Shown here piece after piece: positions 44,524 to 55,119 of a stretch of 64,000 nucleotides of DNA. Numbering within the stretch: the stretch's first letter is position 1; each line of letters opens with the position of its first letter. The stretch is from Salvator merianae (lineage: Eukaryota > Chordata > Lepidosauria > Squamata > Teiidae): the NCBI GenBank assembly GCA_003586115.2, contig QVOM02000073.1, forward strand, positions 41,160,289 through 41,224,288, in the 5' to 3' direction. Below the pieces are notes generated by a model. The model made no database searches, had not been told where the DNA came from, and saw nothing but the letters and a program-made list of their open reading frames with translations. The position numbers were made by a program, and so were the translations under genes.

Positions 44524-45484
44524 CACTGGCGTAGCCAGCCGCTTTGACACCCGGGGCTACTAGCCGCTTTGACGCCCGGGGCTAGGGGCGGGGCCAGCGA
44601 GTGCGCATGCGTGTGGGCGGGCCCAGCAAGCGCGCATGCCCCGCTCGTCGCCCTGCCCAGCGGTGGCCTCGCTCCTCGCCCCGCCCCGCCCGGGGGGGGC
44701 CTCGCTCTTCGCCCCGGCCCGCCCGGCGGGGGCCTCGCTCCTCGCCCCGGCCCGCCCGGCGGGGGCCTCGCTCCTCGCCCCGGCCCGCCCGGGACCGCGC
44801 TCCTCGCCCCGGCCCGCCCGGCGGGGGCCATGCTCCTCGCCCCGGNNNNNNNNNNNNNNNNNNNNNNNNNNNNNNNNNNNNNNNNNNNNNNNNNNNNNNN
44901 NNNNNNNNNNNNNNNNNNNNNNNNNNNNNNNNNNNNNNNNNNNNNNNNNNNNNNNNNNNNNNNNNNNNNNNNNNNNNNNNNNNNNNNNNNNNNNNNNNNN
45001 NNNNNNNNNNNNNNNNNNNNNNNNNNNNNNNNNNNNNNNNNNNNNNNNNNNNNNNNNNNNNNNNNNNNNNNNNNNNNNNNNNNNNNNNNNNNNNNNNNNN
45101 NNNNNNNNNNNNNNNNNNNNNNNNNNNNNNNNNNCGAAGCGACGAGCACGTCTGCCGCCGGGCGGGACAGGGCGATGAGGCGACGAGCGTGGCCGCCACC
45201 GGGCGGGCCAGGGCGACAAGCCGACGAGCGCGGCCGCCACCGGGCGGGCCAGGGCGACAAGCCGACGAGCGCGGCCGCCGCCGGGCGGGCCAGGGCGACA
45301 AGCCAATGAGCGCGGCCGCCGCCGGGCGGGCCGCCCGGGACTACGAGCGCGGCCACCCATGGCGGCGAGCGAGGGCGCTGGTGGGCGGGGCCCTGGCTCC
45401 ATGGCCCGCCCGCCCCGGCCAACGCGCCGCCTGGGGCGCTCCACCCCCCCCTCGCTACGCCAGTGAAGCCTCGCTACGCCAGTG
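44524..45484 (+). mobile_element. GC-rich hAT-like non-autonomous element, copy 3
   Basis: Left end CACTGGCGTAGCCAGCC at 44524; right end CTCGCTACGCCAGTG at 45484. Identical 8-bp duplications AAGCCTCA occur at 44516-44523 and 45485-45492. Subterminal GCCGCTTTGACGCCCGGGGC-type blocks, one 29-bp unit and a 33-bp array (CTCGCCCCGGCCCGCCCGGC) follow. After the 289-N gap comes an inverted array with units of about 40 bp (GGGCGGGCCAGGGCGACAAG). The right terminus is doubled: TCGCTACGCCAGTGAAGCC occurs twice in tandem at 45452-45490. Same orientation as copy 2, opposite to copy 1. No transposase seen. Confidence 0.88.
44846..45134. other. Assembly gap, 289 N
   Basis: A run of N at the junction of the two inverted GC-rich arrays, the same internal position as the gap in copy 2. 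Confidence 0.99.
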
Positions 45485-45492
45485 AAGCCTCA

Positions 45493-46175
45493 CACCAGGC
45501 TCTGCATTACTTTTAAAGTTACTAAGATTGTTCTCAGCATTTGTGTGTGCAGGCATGTGAGTAGGATAGAGTGCAATTTTGTTTTTCGTGGCATATGTAT
45601 GAAACATTTGTGCTCTAAACGATACTCAAGATGAGAATGTTTTATAGTTGATCTCAACATTGTTTTTGTACCGTACCATTTTGCTCCTACATAGTTAGTA
45701 AAATGTGACGTCTCTCCTTTAATGTGAGGGAAAATGGCAATAATGTGATTTGGCCCTTGTGGTACCCACTGACTTAAACTGGTAGACCAACTGCTCGGCC
45801 AGTGCAGTTCCCCTAATTCCTCATTTTCCGTCATGGTAATTGTGGGAGGGGGAAGGGGGAGTGAAGAAACCAGCCTCTCCCTCCTCAACTGCTCCCACAA
45901 GGCTGTGAATCATCTTGCCCGAAGGTAACGGAAGAGACGGACTTGCTTCTTTCCTTTGCTCTATTGCTTCTCGTCATGTATCAGGCTTACTTTTACGTCC
46001 TTGCCCTGAGGCTTATAATCTATTTTATTAACAGTTTGTAAACCCATCTGACAGTCTTTTGGGGGCTAAGGGGCCAGATAAATAAATTACATTACATGAT
46101 GGGTTGCAGGAATCAGTTTATATTACTGTCCAAGGGATGAGTGGTTTTTGTTTTAATTATGTCTGTCTTTCGACT
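45493..46175. other. No recognisable gene
   Basis: The minus strand has a 136-codon open frame at 45490-45900 whose last codons enter the hAT-like target duplication. It has no domain that I recognise. The 46010-46110 part ends in an AATAAATTACATTACAT tail that may be retroelement debris. Confidence 0.35.
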
Positions 46176-46179
46176 CTAA

Positions 46180-46682
46180 GGCCGCATTCTGACACGGCAT
46201 TTAATCAGTTTATAGGCCGTCTTCAGTTCTCGCTGGCCCAACACGATCTTGCCTTTCCATAGTTTTTCTGGAATAAATTAGTGAATTCCGGACTATTTTG
46301 CATTCAGATTTAATGAGTTCTCAAGCCGTTCCAGATTGCTAGCCCACTTTACTTTGCAATGTGAGAACGTAGAAAGAGTCTATTTGGGAAGGACGGTACT
46401 TTTGGCGGGGGGGGGGGCGTGCAGAGGGAGGGATCCCTATTTCCTGCCATCCAATGACAGACTTTGTTGTGGGTGTTGGCCCTGCGCACGTGCATGTGTT
46501 TGCATGCTGTGAAAGCAGGAAAACCACTGCTACTGCTTTAGCCAAGTCTGAACTTCTGCAGAAGTCTAGGCAGGCTGAAGAGCTGACAGGACAGGGAGAG
46601 CAAGGGAAAGCCTGCGAAAAGACTCCCCACCTTGTGCCTATCTTGACCCGTCTTCTGCCCCAGCTCTCTGCAACATACCCCC

Positions 46683-46713
<31 letters not shown>

Positions 46714-47300
46714 TACACACAGAGGACACTGCATGTATGCTGGTAGCTGAGGAAGAATTGGGGAGGGTGGAGTTGAGGGGATCATTAACACAGAGAGAGA
46801 GCTAAGGTAGAACTTTTTTGTGGGGATGAGAGAAATTTTATTCTTATTATTTTTAAAGCGTGGAAAAGCAAAAAAACAAAACCCAGACAACCAGGCACCC
46901 TCCCAAAGCAGTTTCTCTCCACACCTTGCTTTGATCCCTTGTTAGGATCTTACAAGTAGATTGGGAGGCATTTTTTTTAAATTTAAATAAGGTGTTTGTA
47001 AAGGGCAGGAATCCTCCCAAAAAGGGCAAAGCTTGACTTGCCCCCCACCCCCCTATGAAGTCAAGATTTGAAAGTTGGGACTGCAGCTGATCACTGACTG
47101 CCCAGGAAGGGGAATTTGGTGAGGGGTGGAGGCAGAATAGTACGTTTTTCCCGTGCTAAGCACGGGAAATATCAGTGTGAGAACGAGCAAGTCCGAATGG
47201 AATCCGTGTTAAAATGCAAATATGGGAATGATTGGAAGACGAACTCTTAGTCCTTGTACTCTTCTGATATGGATTAAATTTATGATGTCGGACCATGCCC
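46180..47300. mobile_element. Harbinger-like non-autonomous DNA transposon, copy B (complete, about 1.1 kb)
   Basis: Left end GGCCGCATTCTGACACGGC (46180) and inverted right end GGGCATGGTCCGACATCATA (47300) are imperfect terminal repeats. TAA flanks both sides (46177-46179, 47301-47303), or CTAA if the last C is counted outside. A 3-bp TWA-type duplication with GG-starting ends fits PIF/Harbinger. The left 300 bp match copy A (470-740) and the right 270 bp match copy C (63690-63969). The interior has a G run at 46404-46416 and CT/CA microsatellites. The 183-codon minus-strand frame inside runs through the microsatellite and is not transposase. Confidence 0.7.
46684..46720 (+). repeat. (CT)n(CA)n microsatellite
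   Basis: CT repeats pass directly into CA repeats inside Harbinger-like copy B. Apparent peptides rich in CVCV/RERE come from it. Confidence 0.9.
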
Positions 47301-47584
47301 TAAGCTATGCAAGGAGATTCAGTTCTATTTTGTGGAATGAAGCTTGTGGTACCTTAAAGATAATTTGCTCCACCATGGCATAAACTTATGTAGGCAAGCA
47401 AGTATTGTTATTAGGTGTGTTGACTCAAAATGTGTTAAGTATGGGTGACTCAAGGTAAACTGGAGAACATATTCAAATACATCTCATCCCTTAAGGGTGA
47501 TTAGTTGGTAAGTCTACCTCCATCTCAGGTCTTCTGTCTAAGGCCTGGGAGTTTAAGGGTGCTGCTCAGCATTTTAGCTGTTCC

Positions 47585-48294
47585 TAGGACTGCACTCTTC
47601 TGAAGAGAGATTTCTGATGCTTGTCCTGGGATCTGTTGAAGCCATTTGTCCAACTTGGGGGTCATGACTTCAAGTGCTCCTGTAATTACCAGAACCACTT
47701 TTACCTTTACCTTTCACATTTTCTCCAGTTCTTCCATTTCCTGGTATTTCTTTGGTTTCTCACATTCTTTTGTACTCATATTATCATCACGTGGGACTAC
47801 CACATCTATTATCACTGCTTCTTTCTTGTCTACCACCATGATATTGGGTTGATTGGCCAGTACTTGTTTGTCAGTCTACATATGGAAGTCCCACAGTGTC
47901 AGCGTATCACTGCGCTGTCATTTTTCAGGTTGTGTAATACTAGGCCTTGCCTGCTTGCATATTTTACCGTTTTTCCTTAGCTATAGAGATAACCTCGTAA
48001 CCGTTGGGAAACAATTCTTTCAAGGCCACTTACAACCTGAGAGAAAATGGAAAGTTAACTTGAAGTGACTCCAGACATGGGTAAAAACCTGCGACTCTCC
48101 CAGCATTATATTGGGACTGCCACACTGCCATATTATTGGCAGTCCCAATAAATATAATTCTGGGATATGGAAGTGATATCCTGAAATACTAATATGATGA
48201 GAACCCAACAACATATTGCTTCTTGTTTGCCATGATGTTATGATAGTATTATTTGTCCCATATGTTCATCATCACTTGAGCCCTTGGTCTTGCA
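47585..48294 (-). pseudogene. R4/Dong-like LINE, endonuclease domain relic (3' part)
   Basis: The minus strand keeps one frame with QPNIMVVDKKEAVIIDVVVP, then DDNMSTKECEKPKKYQEME and, after one stop, VKVVLVITG and VMTPKLDKWLQQIPGQ. This is the layout of the C-terminal restriction-like endonuclease of R4/Dong-type LINEs (R-PDI-V-VD, IIDV-P, EK--KYQ-L, W-VKV-VVPVV-GALG). The catalytic PD is PN here, and a stop interrupts the tail, so it is dead. A CAGACATG-family repeat appears inserted at 48045-48195. Confidence 0.6.
48045..48195. mobile_element. Dispersed DNA-transposon-like repeat (CAGACATG family), copy 4
   Basis: CCAGACATGGGTAAAAACCT, CCAGCATTATATTGGGACTG and a mirrored TGGCAGTCCCAATAAATATA give an internal palindrome about GCCATATTATTGGC. 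It matches the inverse of 52680-52757. Confidence 0.5.
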
Positions 48295-48302
48295 GCCAAG
48301 CA

Positions 48303-48343
48303 TCTCTCTCTCTCTCTCTTTTTGCTTTTATTATTCTATTTGA

Positions 48344-48381
<38 letters not shown>
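48303..48381 (+). repeat. (CT)n and (AC)n microsatellites
   Basis: CT repeats at 48303-48319 and about 18 AC units at 48345-48381, at the 3' tail of the inserted L1. Confidence 0.9.
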
Positions 48382-48382
<1 letters not shown>

Positions 48383-49316
48383 TTGTTTATCCACTGATAC
48401 ATAACATATAAACATATTTTTACAATCCCCCCAGTTCCTACCAGAATCCTAAGTTTTATTGTTCATTGGAAGACTCTTAGAAATGGCTGAAACAAGTCTG
48501 TAGTGTCTGGGTTTGTCCTCAAATATTCTTCCACTTTTGACCACTTCTCTCTTATTTCTCTTCTCCTACATTGTAAATTATATATTTCTTTTATTTCATC
48601 TATTATTTGAAATCTCATTTTATCAATGATATATTTATACCAGTTTTGCATAGTCCATTTTGATCAAATCTTTCCATCTGAATACCAGAACTCCTAATGC
48701 TGCTGAAATCAATTGATGCAAAATAAATTTCTCCTCTTTATTAAAGATACTATCATTCAGAATATGCCCTATACATAATTCCTTTGTTAATTTATTTATT
48801 TATTTGTTTGCATTTTTATCCCGCCCTATACCTGAAGGTCTCAGGGCAGGTTACAACAATTTTTTTTAAAAAAAAACACCTCATAAAAGGCACGCAATAA
48901 AACAGTAGCCTGAAAGTAGGGAGGGAAAGCTGTACCTTTAGGTGTGTAAATAGGTGTGTCTTTACTGCTCTCCTAAAGATGTAAAGTGAAGAAGCTTGGA
49001 CGCACGTCAGGGGAAAGAGTGTTCCGCAGTCTGGGAATATAATATAATACAATTATATAGAACAATATAATATTCTTCTGCAATATCTTATTGATTTCTT
49101 CTTCTATCTTTTTCCAAAATACATGAACTTTTTCACAATCCCAAAACATGTGTTACACACACACACCTTTTGTTAGGCAACCATACCAACAATCTCAATT
49201 TGAATTCCTAAATATATGGGCTATTTGACAAGAAGTCCTGCACCATTTAAATATAACTTTTTCCCTTCATTCTTTTACCCTTTTATGGTTTGGTTTGGTT
49301 TTTTGATATTGTTGTA
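48308..49316 (-). mobile_element. L1-type LINE fragment inserted in the R4/Dong-like relic
   Basis: The minus strand encodes an L1-like region (HMFWDCEKVHVFWKKIEEEI near 49040-49150). After an L2 interruption it continues with EKWSKVEEYLRTNPDTTDLF and a stop at about 48466, the usual position of the L1 ORF2 end. The 3' side on the left finishes in a (GT)n tract and AG-rich tail. Flanked by the 13-bp duplications above. It is 5'-truncated, about 0.75 kb of L1 without the L2 insert. Confidence 0.65.
48790..49040 (-). mobile_element. L2 3' end nested inside the L1 fragment
   Basis: TTTATTTATTTATTTGTTTG, ATCCCGCCCTATACCTGAAG and CTCAGGGCAGGTTACAACAA are the inverted L2 tail. The minus-strand frame TLFPLTCVQASSLYIFRRAV followed by KTHLFTHL is the end of L2 ORF2. 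L1 sequence resumes on both sides. Confidence 0.8.
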
Positions 49317-49329
49317 GCCAAGCATCTCT

Positions 49330-49850
49330 ATCATCACTGTTGCTGTTGCATGTACCAATTTTTTTGTTTCAGTTATGGTGGTAGTTGGATGGTTTGTATT
49401 GCTGCACTGGCATCTGCTGGTATCTCATCCAAAAATAATTCCGAGCTAGGCTGAGGCAGCCTATTGCAAGGGTTGACAGTAGCAAGCTCCTTCATGATCA
49501 ATATTCTCATTTCAGCAGCTCTGCCTTGCAGCATGGATAGTGGTGGAGGCGATTACGTCTTTTCACCTTCTTCTGTAAGTGTAGGCTGTCTTTCCAAGAT
49601 TTCATCAGTATTACTGTGGTTTAGACATGTTTGTAGCCGGTCGATCTCCAGTTGCGATAGCAGTTTCCTCTTGAGTATACTCGAGCATATGTAATTGTTT
49701 CTCAGTGATTGTGGATGTTGGTCTTTTAAGCATCCATAGTTTCCTTATCCATTTCATTAAACCCCTCTCATTGGGCTTGCTATTATAGTAACAGTTGAGC
49801 TGATCCAGGTTCTTTTATTTCATTCTTGAGTAGTTTGTTCCAGTGGTTCA
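49330..49850 (-). pseudogene. R4/Dong-like LINE relic (5' part)
   Basis: The minus strand carries NERGLMKWIRKLWMLKRPTS then TITEKQLHMLEY. This resembles the region upstream of the reverse transcriptase in R4/Dong-type LINEs (RM-LW-ER...TEQRL). Many stops follow. Since the endonuclease part lies just across the L1 insertion, the RT must have been deleted before or after insertion. Confidence 0.45.
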
Positions 49851-51720
49851 CATTGGAATGTATATATAACTTTGTAAGAGGGCAGGATAGAAAGAGTTAT
49901 ACACTGTGGTATCTAAAATGCTAAACATGGATGTGGCATAGAAACAGAAGGTGTGATACAGATTTCTCTACATGGTGCATTTCAGGGTAGCAACAGCAGT
50001 TCACTGTCTGAATGTGTCTATTTATTCCACTCTAGGGCTGGGCATGGCCTGCTGAAAGAAAGACATATAGCAGCAGTTGTGTCTTCAGTTGTGGCTGCAG
50101 CTTTTGCAGAGAATGAAAACAATTTCTCATAGTTTAATTTGAAAGCATAAGAATAGGAAACAGAAAAGAACATTCCTTTTATAGAAGATATTGAAAAAGT
50201 TATCCCACCCAGCACTGAAATCTTGTTGATGTTTAGCATAATTATCTAATATATTACTGATGACTTTGTTTTAAATTTTCTGTTCTACTCTTGTATTTGA
50301 ATCACTGCATGCATTTCTAAGGTATTCCAAATTTATTGAAACCCAAGGAGGCTGTATCTTGGGATGCCAGACTTTTTGAGGTCAAACACATCAGGTTAAA
50401 TCAATGAAGATGTTGCAAAGGGAGGAACAGGGGAGCAACCTGCAGCTACTGAGCTACAATAGTATGATTCTAGATACTCTGTATTAATCCACTGATTGAT
50501 TGATCGATCAGTTGATGACAGTGATGATGAAGAGGAAGTTACATATAAAACTCTAGCTGGTTTGTTTTCTAAGCCACAGTCTCTGTTTGCGTGGAAAATA
50601 GTTACTAGGTTAAAGCATTCATTTTATGAGCTTATAGGAGAGATTGGTCTCATGATGGAAATGCTGTATAGAAAATTCAAAATTACATAGCAGGACTCCA
50701 GCTCAGACAAAAGGAAAGCATAAGCAGGTGCAGCAACATATTAAATATAGAACATAGTAAAAAGTTTAATATATCTCAATCATTATTTCCTAATGCTACC
50801 TATTGCTAAATCTATGAAACTGAAAAATAAAGGCTCTGTCTACACCATGATGTGACACGGCCCCATAGCATCACAATTCCAGGACCATCTGTAAATGGTG
50901 TCCACAAAACCAGGATCTCTGAATGGGGCATAAGATGTAACCTCAGTGAGGAGGTTTCATAGTGTTCTTGGCACATCCTTCTGTGCGAAAGCAGTTGGAA
51001 GGTCCTGGGCAGCCTCAGAGTGCAGCTCAAAATTAGTGCTTCTAAAGAAAGGGCGTGGGTGTTCAGGAGAAAAATCAACCCCATCGCCATCAGTTGTATG
51101 CTATGTCTGCACTAGTCAGCAAAGGGACCATACATGACTCCAGTTGCCATTATTCTCAATGGAGACCAGCTAGTCCGAGGGCCTGATCTAGGTGCCTTTA
51201 CTGCAAAATGAAGACACAGCCATAGATGCAGCCAAAGAAGGTGCCATATTTTCCCTTTTCTTTGTGTTTTTGCTCCTTTAAAGTTTCATGCCAACTTAAT
51301 AGCAAAAATGTAATGCTATGTGCAATTGCGATATAAGCACATTTTTGTTCAATAGCATGATAATTACTAAATTCAGATTTATAGTTACTGAATCTAGATT
51401 TACAGTTACTAATCTAGATTTACGGATGGGTGTTCATGAATTTCATGTGTACACATGCTTCAGCACATGGTGTGGCTTGAAAAACCTGGTTTGTTCAATG
51501 CTTGTGGAGTCATCTTTACTAATCATTTGTTTAAAATCTACATTTACTTTAAAAGTATTACAACATGTGTGGTTAATTTTATTTATCAAATTAGATGATC
51601 CAACCTCATTACCATCCAGATAAAAAGAATGCATACATGTGGCATTTAACCCTATTTCCCAGAATAAGTGATGTAAGTAAGTGATGCATCACTGCTTTGC
51701 ATTGGGGAATGGGCTTGTGT
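49851..51720. other. No recognisable gene; possible MITE at 50832-51114
   Basis: GGCTCTGTCTACACC near 50832 and the inverse GTGCAGACATAGC near 51104 could be ends of a 280-bp MITE. The rest is unassigned AT-rich DNA. A small acidic frame at 50496-50690 has no known relative. Confidence 0.35.
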
Positions 51721-52311
51721 AGCTAAATGAAGCTATGAGTTATGCCATGCAGGGTCATCCAAGATGAACAGGTCATGATGGAGATTTCTGGCAGTGGGTG
51801 ATCCACTGGAGAAGGAAATGACAAACCATTCCTTGCCAAGAAAACTCCGTGGGCAATATCAAAAGGCTAAAATAGACAGAAGATGACCCTCTCAGGTTGG
51901 AAAGTGTCTAATACATTACTGGGGAAGAGCAGACGGCAATTATAAGTGGCTCCAAAAAAAGTGAAGCAGCTGGGCTGAAGCTGAAAGGACGCTGGTGGTG
52001 AAAGGAAAATCGAATGCTGCAAATAACAATATTGCATAGGAATGTGGCATGTAAGATCTATGAACCAAGGTGAACATGAGATAGCAAGATTAACATCAAC
52101 ATATTGGGAGTCAGTGAACTAAAATGGATGGGAATGGGTGAATATAATTCAGATGACCATTATGTCTACTACTGTGGGCAAGAATCCCTTAGAAGGAATG
52201 AAGTAGTCTTCATAATCAATAAAAGGTTGAGAAAAGAAGTACTGGGGTACGATCTCAAAAATGACAGAATGATCTCTGTTTGAATCCAGGGAAAACCATT
52301 CTATATCACAG

Positions 52312-52760
52312 TAACTGAGGACAGCTTCCAGACAGTGAGAGGAAAATGCAGGACCTTGATTAGATCCTGCAGTTGCCTCTTGCTGTCCCTGACAGATGGC
52401 AGGGTGAAATCATAGGACAAGCCTGGGACCTTACCTTGTGAGGTGCTTGTTCCCATGATGCACCTGGTTGCATGAAATACCTGAGACTGAGCAAATGCCT
52501 GCCTCCACACTTGCACAGGTCATATTTAAGTCAAGTTTCACCCCCATGCTTGCACAGTGGGTATTTTCTCCAGGAAAAAGCCCAGAAGCAAGCACCAGAC
52601 AAGGTAAGTTATATCACTGTGTGGGGAACCCTGAGTTCAGTGTTTCCCCCCCGCAATATTGATATCCTGTGATTTTGCCTTTATATCCTAGAACTGCATA
52701 CATGTGGCAATCCCAATATAGTGCTGAGATAATCCCAGATTTTAGAACATGTCTGCACAC
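52312..52760. mobile_element. Insertion within BovB endonuclease region (includes CAGACATG-family repeat, reversed)
   Basis: BovB coding reads ATCACAGTAA...TCCAAGTCTATGCTTC, and about 450 bp of foreign DNA separates the halves. Its right part (52680-52757) inverted reads GACATGTTCTAAAATCTGGG and CACTATATTGGGATTGCCAC, which matches copy 4. The left part contains a GACAG...CTGTC palindrome (52322-52400) and is unassigned. Confidence 0.55.
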
Positions 52761-53654
52761 AGTCCAAGTCTATGCTTCAACTACTGATGCTGACCAGGCT
52801 GAAGTTGACCAGTTCTGTGAAGACCTATAATACCTTCTAGAACTAATACCAAAACATATGTCAGTTTCATCATAGGGGATTGGAATGCTAAATTAGAAAA
52901 TAAAAAGATATCTAGAATAATAGGCAAGCTTGGCCTTGGAATACAAAATGAAGCAGGGCAGAGATTAATAGAGTTTTGTCAAGATAACTTGCTAGTCATA
53001 GGAAACACTCTTTTCCAACAACTGAAAGGGTGACTCCACATACAGACATCACCAATATTGAAATCAGATTGATTATATACTTTGCAGCCAAATATGGAGA
53101 GCTCTGTATAGTCAGTAAAAACAAGACCTGGAGCTTACTGTGGTGAAGATTATGAACTTCTTATTGCAAAATTCAAACTTAACTGAAGAAAGTAGGGAAA
53201 ACCATTAGACTACACAGAGGTGACCTAAATAATATCCCTTACAAATATACAGTGAATGTGATGGATAGATTTAAGAGATTAGATCTGGTAGACAGTGTGT
53301 GTGAAGAGCTATGGGCAGAGGTTCATAACACTGTAGGGAGGCAGCAAAATAAAATAAAATAAAAATACCAAAGTAAAAGAAGAGCAAGAAAGAAAAATGG
53401 CTGTCTGATGCTTTACAAATAGCAGAGGAAAGAAGGAAAGGGAAAGGGGAAAGATATACCCAACTGAATGCAGATTTCTAGAGACTAGCAAGGAGAGATA
53501 AGAAGGCCTTCTTAAATGAACAGTGCAAAGAAAGAGCAGAAAACAATAGAATGGTAAAGACAAGAGATATTTTCAAGAAAATTGGAGTTGTCAAGCAAAT
53601 GTATCATGTGAAAATAGGCATAATAAAAGACAAAAATGGTAGAAACCTAAACAG

Positions 53655-53825
53655 CAGTGGCTTGTAGCTTTTAGGGCGGGTGATTTCAGGCACAAGGCCA
53701 TGCGATTTCTGGTCTCAGGGATGTGTACTTTTCCTCGATGCACTGATGCAAGAGCCACCCAGGGGATGGCATGTGTTTTCCTAACCAGTGATCACCTGGC
53801 CTATGAGCTGCCTCTAAACCTATTA
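53655..53825. mobile_element. Unidentified insertion of about 170 bp within BovB
   Basis: BovB sequence is interrupted between GGTAGAAACCTAAACAG and CTAAACCTATTAGAAG, and a CTAAAC-type repeat at both edges may be the target duplication. The insert (GTGGCTTGTAGCTTTTAGGG ... CTGGCCTATGAGCTGCC) resembles nothing I recognise. Confidence 0.4.
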
Positions 53826-54846
53826 GAAGTAGGAGAAATTAAGAAGACATGGTAAGAATATACAGAAAAACTATACAAGAAAGGATCATAACCAAAATGG
53901 TGTGGTCATGGACTAGAGCCAGACATTCTGGAGAGTGAAGACAAAGGGCCTTAGGAAGCATTGCTAATAATAAGGCTAGAGGAGGTGATGAAATTCCAGC
54001 TGAACTGCTTAAAATTCCAGAAGATGATGCCGTTAAAGTGCTGCACTCAATATGCCAGCAACTTTGGAAAATTCAGCAGTGGCCACTGGATTGGAAAAGG
54101 TCAGTTTGGGTTCCAATCTCAAAGAAAGCAATGCTGAAGAATGTTCAAACTACCAAACAGCAGTCTTCCTTTCACACACTAGCTCAAGATCCTGCAAGCT
54201 AGGCTTCAGCAATACGTGAACCGAGAACTACCAGAAGTGCAAGCTGATTTCTGAAGAGGCAGAGGACCTAGAGGAAGCAAGGGCATCCCAGAAAAACATC
54301 TACTCCTGCTTCACTGACTGTGCTAAAGCCTTTGATTGTCTGGATCACATTTATGACAAGTTTTTAAAGGGACAGCACTACCAGACCACCTTATCTATCT
54401 TCGGAAGAACCTGAATCTGGGTCAAGAAGCAACAGGTAGAATTGTGCACTGAACAACTGATTGGTCCAAAATCAGGAAAGGAGCATGGCAAGGCTGCATA
54501 TTGTCACCCTATTTATTTAACTTACATGCAGAGTACATCATGCAAAATGCCAGGTTGGATGAATCAAAAGCTGAAATTAAGACTGCAGTATTAATGTTGG
54601 GGAAATATCAACAACCTCAGATATGCAAATGATACCATTCTGATGGCAGAAAGTGAAGAAGAATTAAGGAGCCTCTTGTTGAGGGTGAAAGAACAGAGTG
54701 TGAAAATTGGCTTGAAGCTCAACATTTTTTAAAAAAAAAATAACTTTTTTTTTTAAAAAAAACTAAGTTCACAGCAAATATAGGCGGAAGAAATGGAAGC
54801 AGTATCAGATTTTGTTTTCTTGGTCTTAAAGATCACTGCTGATAGT

Positions 54847-55037
54847 GGCCCTTTCTGCACTTGGACTTATTCCAGATTATATCTCAGAATAGGCACCTGC
54901 CATCTGCAGGCTATGGTAAGCCATCTGCAGACTATGGTAAGCCCTGAGCAAGACTTTTCATAGTTTGCACTAGCATGTGGATAGCAGGTCCCTATTCTGA
55001 GATATAATCCACAATAAGGCCAAGTGCAGAAAGGGCC
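54847..55037. mobile_element. Short Harbinger-like MITE in BovB, AGT duplication
   Basis: GGCCCTTTCTGCACTTGG to CCAAGTGCAGAAAGGGCC, flanked by AGT at 54844-54846 and 55038-55040. Removing the element and one AGT leaves CTGATAGTGACAGCAGCC, which continues BovB, so both boundaries and the 3-bp duplication are supported by the host sequence. Confidence 0.88.
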
Positions 55038-55119
55038 AGTGACAGCAGCCACCAAATTAAAGACGCTTTCTGCTTGAAAGAGAAGCTATGTAAATCTGTA
55101 CATCTTATTAAAAAGCAGA

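Larger units (their letters stand above)
48295..49329. repeat. 13-bp target duplications bounding the nested L1 insertion
   Basis: GCCAAGCATCTCT occurs at 48295-48307 and again at 49317-49329. Everything between is foreign to the R4/Dong-like sequence. A duplication of this length suits L1 target-primed insertion. Confidence 0.8.

Noticed and set aside
44484..45485. Open frames of up to 312 codons over hAT-like copy 3
   Set aside because: Same cause as copy 2: stop-free GC array plus 289 N.
45490..45900. 136-codon minus-strand frame next to hAT-like copy 3
   Set aside because: No domain or family resemblance, and its end lies in the target duplication of the transposon. Chance frame is the simpler reading.
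46339..46890. 183-codon minus-strand frame
   Set aside because: Lies inside Harbinger-like copy B, passes through a CT/CA microsatellite (CVCVCV, RERER) and has no transposase motif.
48303..48381. Regular repeats checked as a possible CRISPR-like array
   Set aside because: Simple dinucleotide microsatellites without spacers. The sequence is eukaryotic and no other spaced repeats were found in the window.
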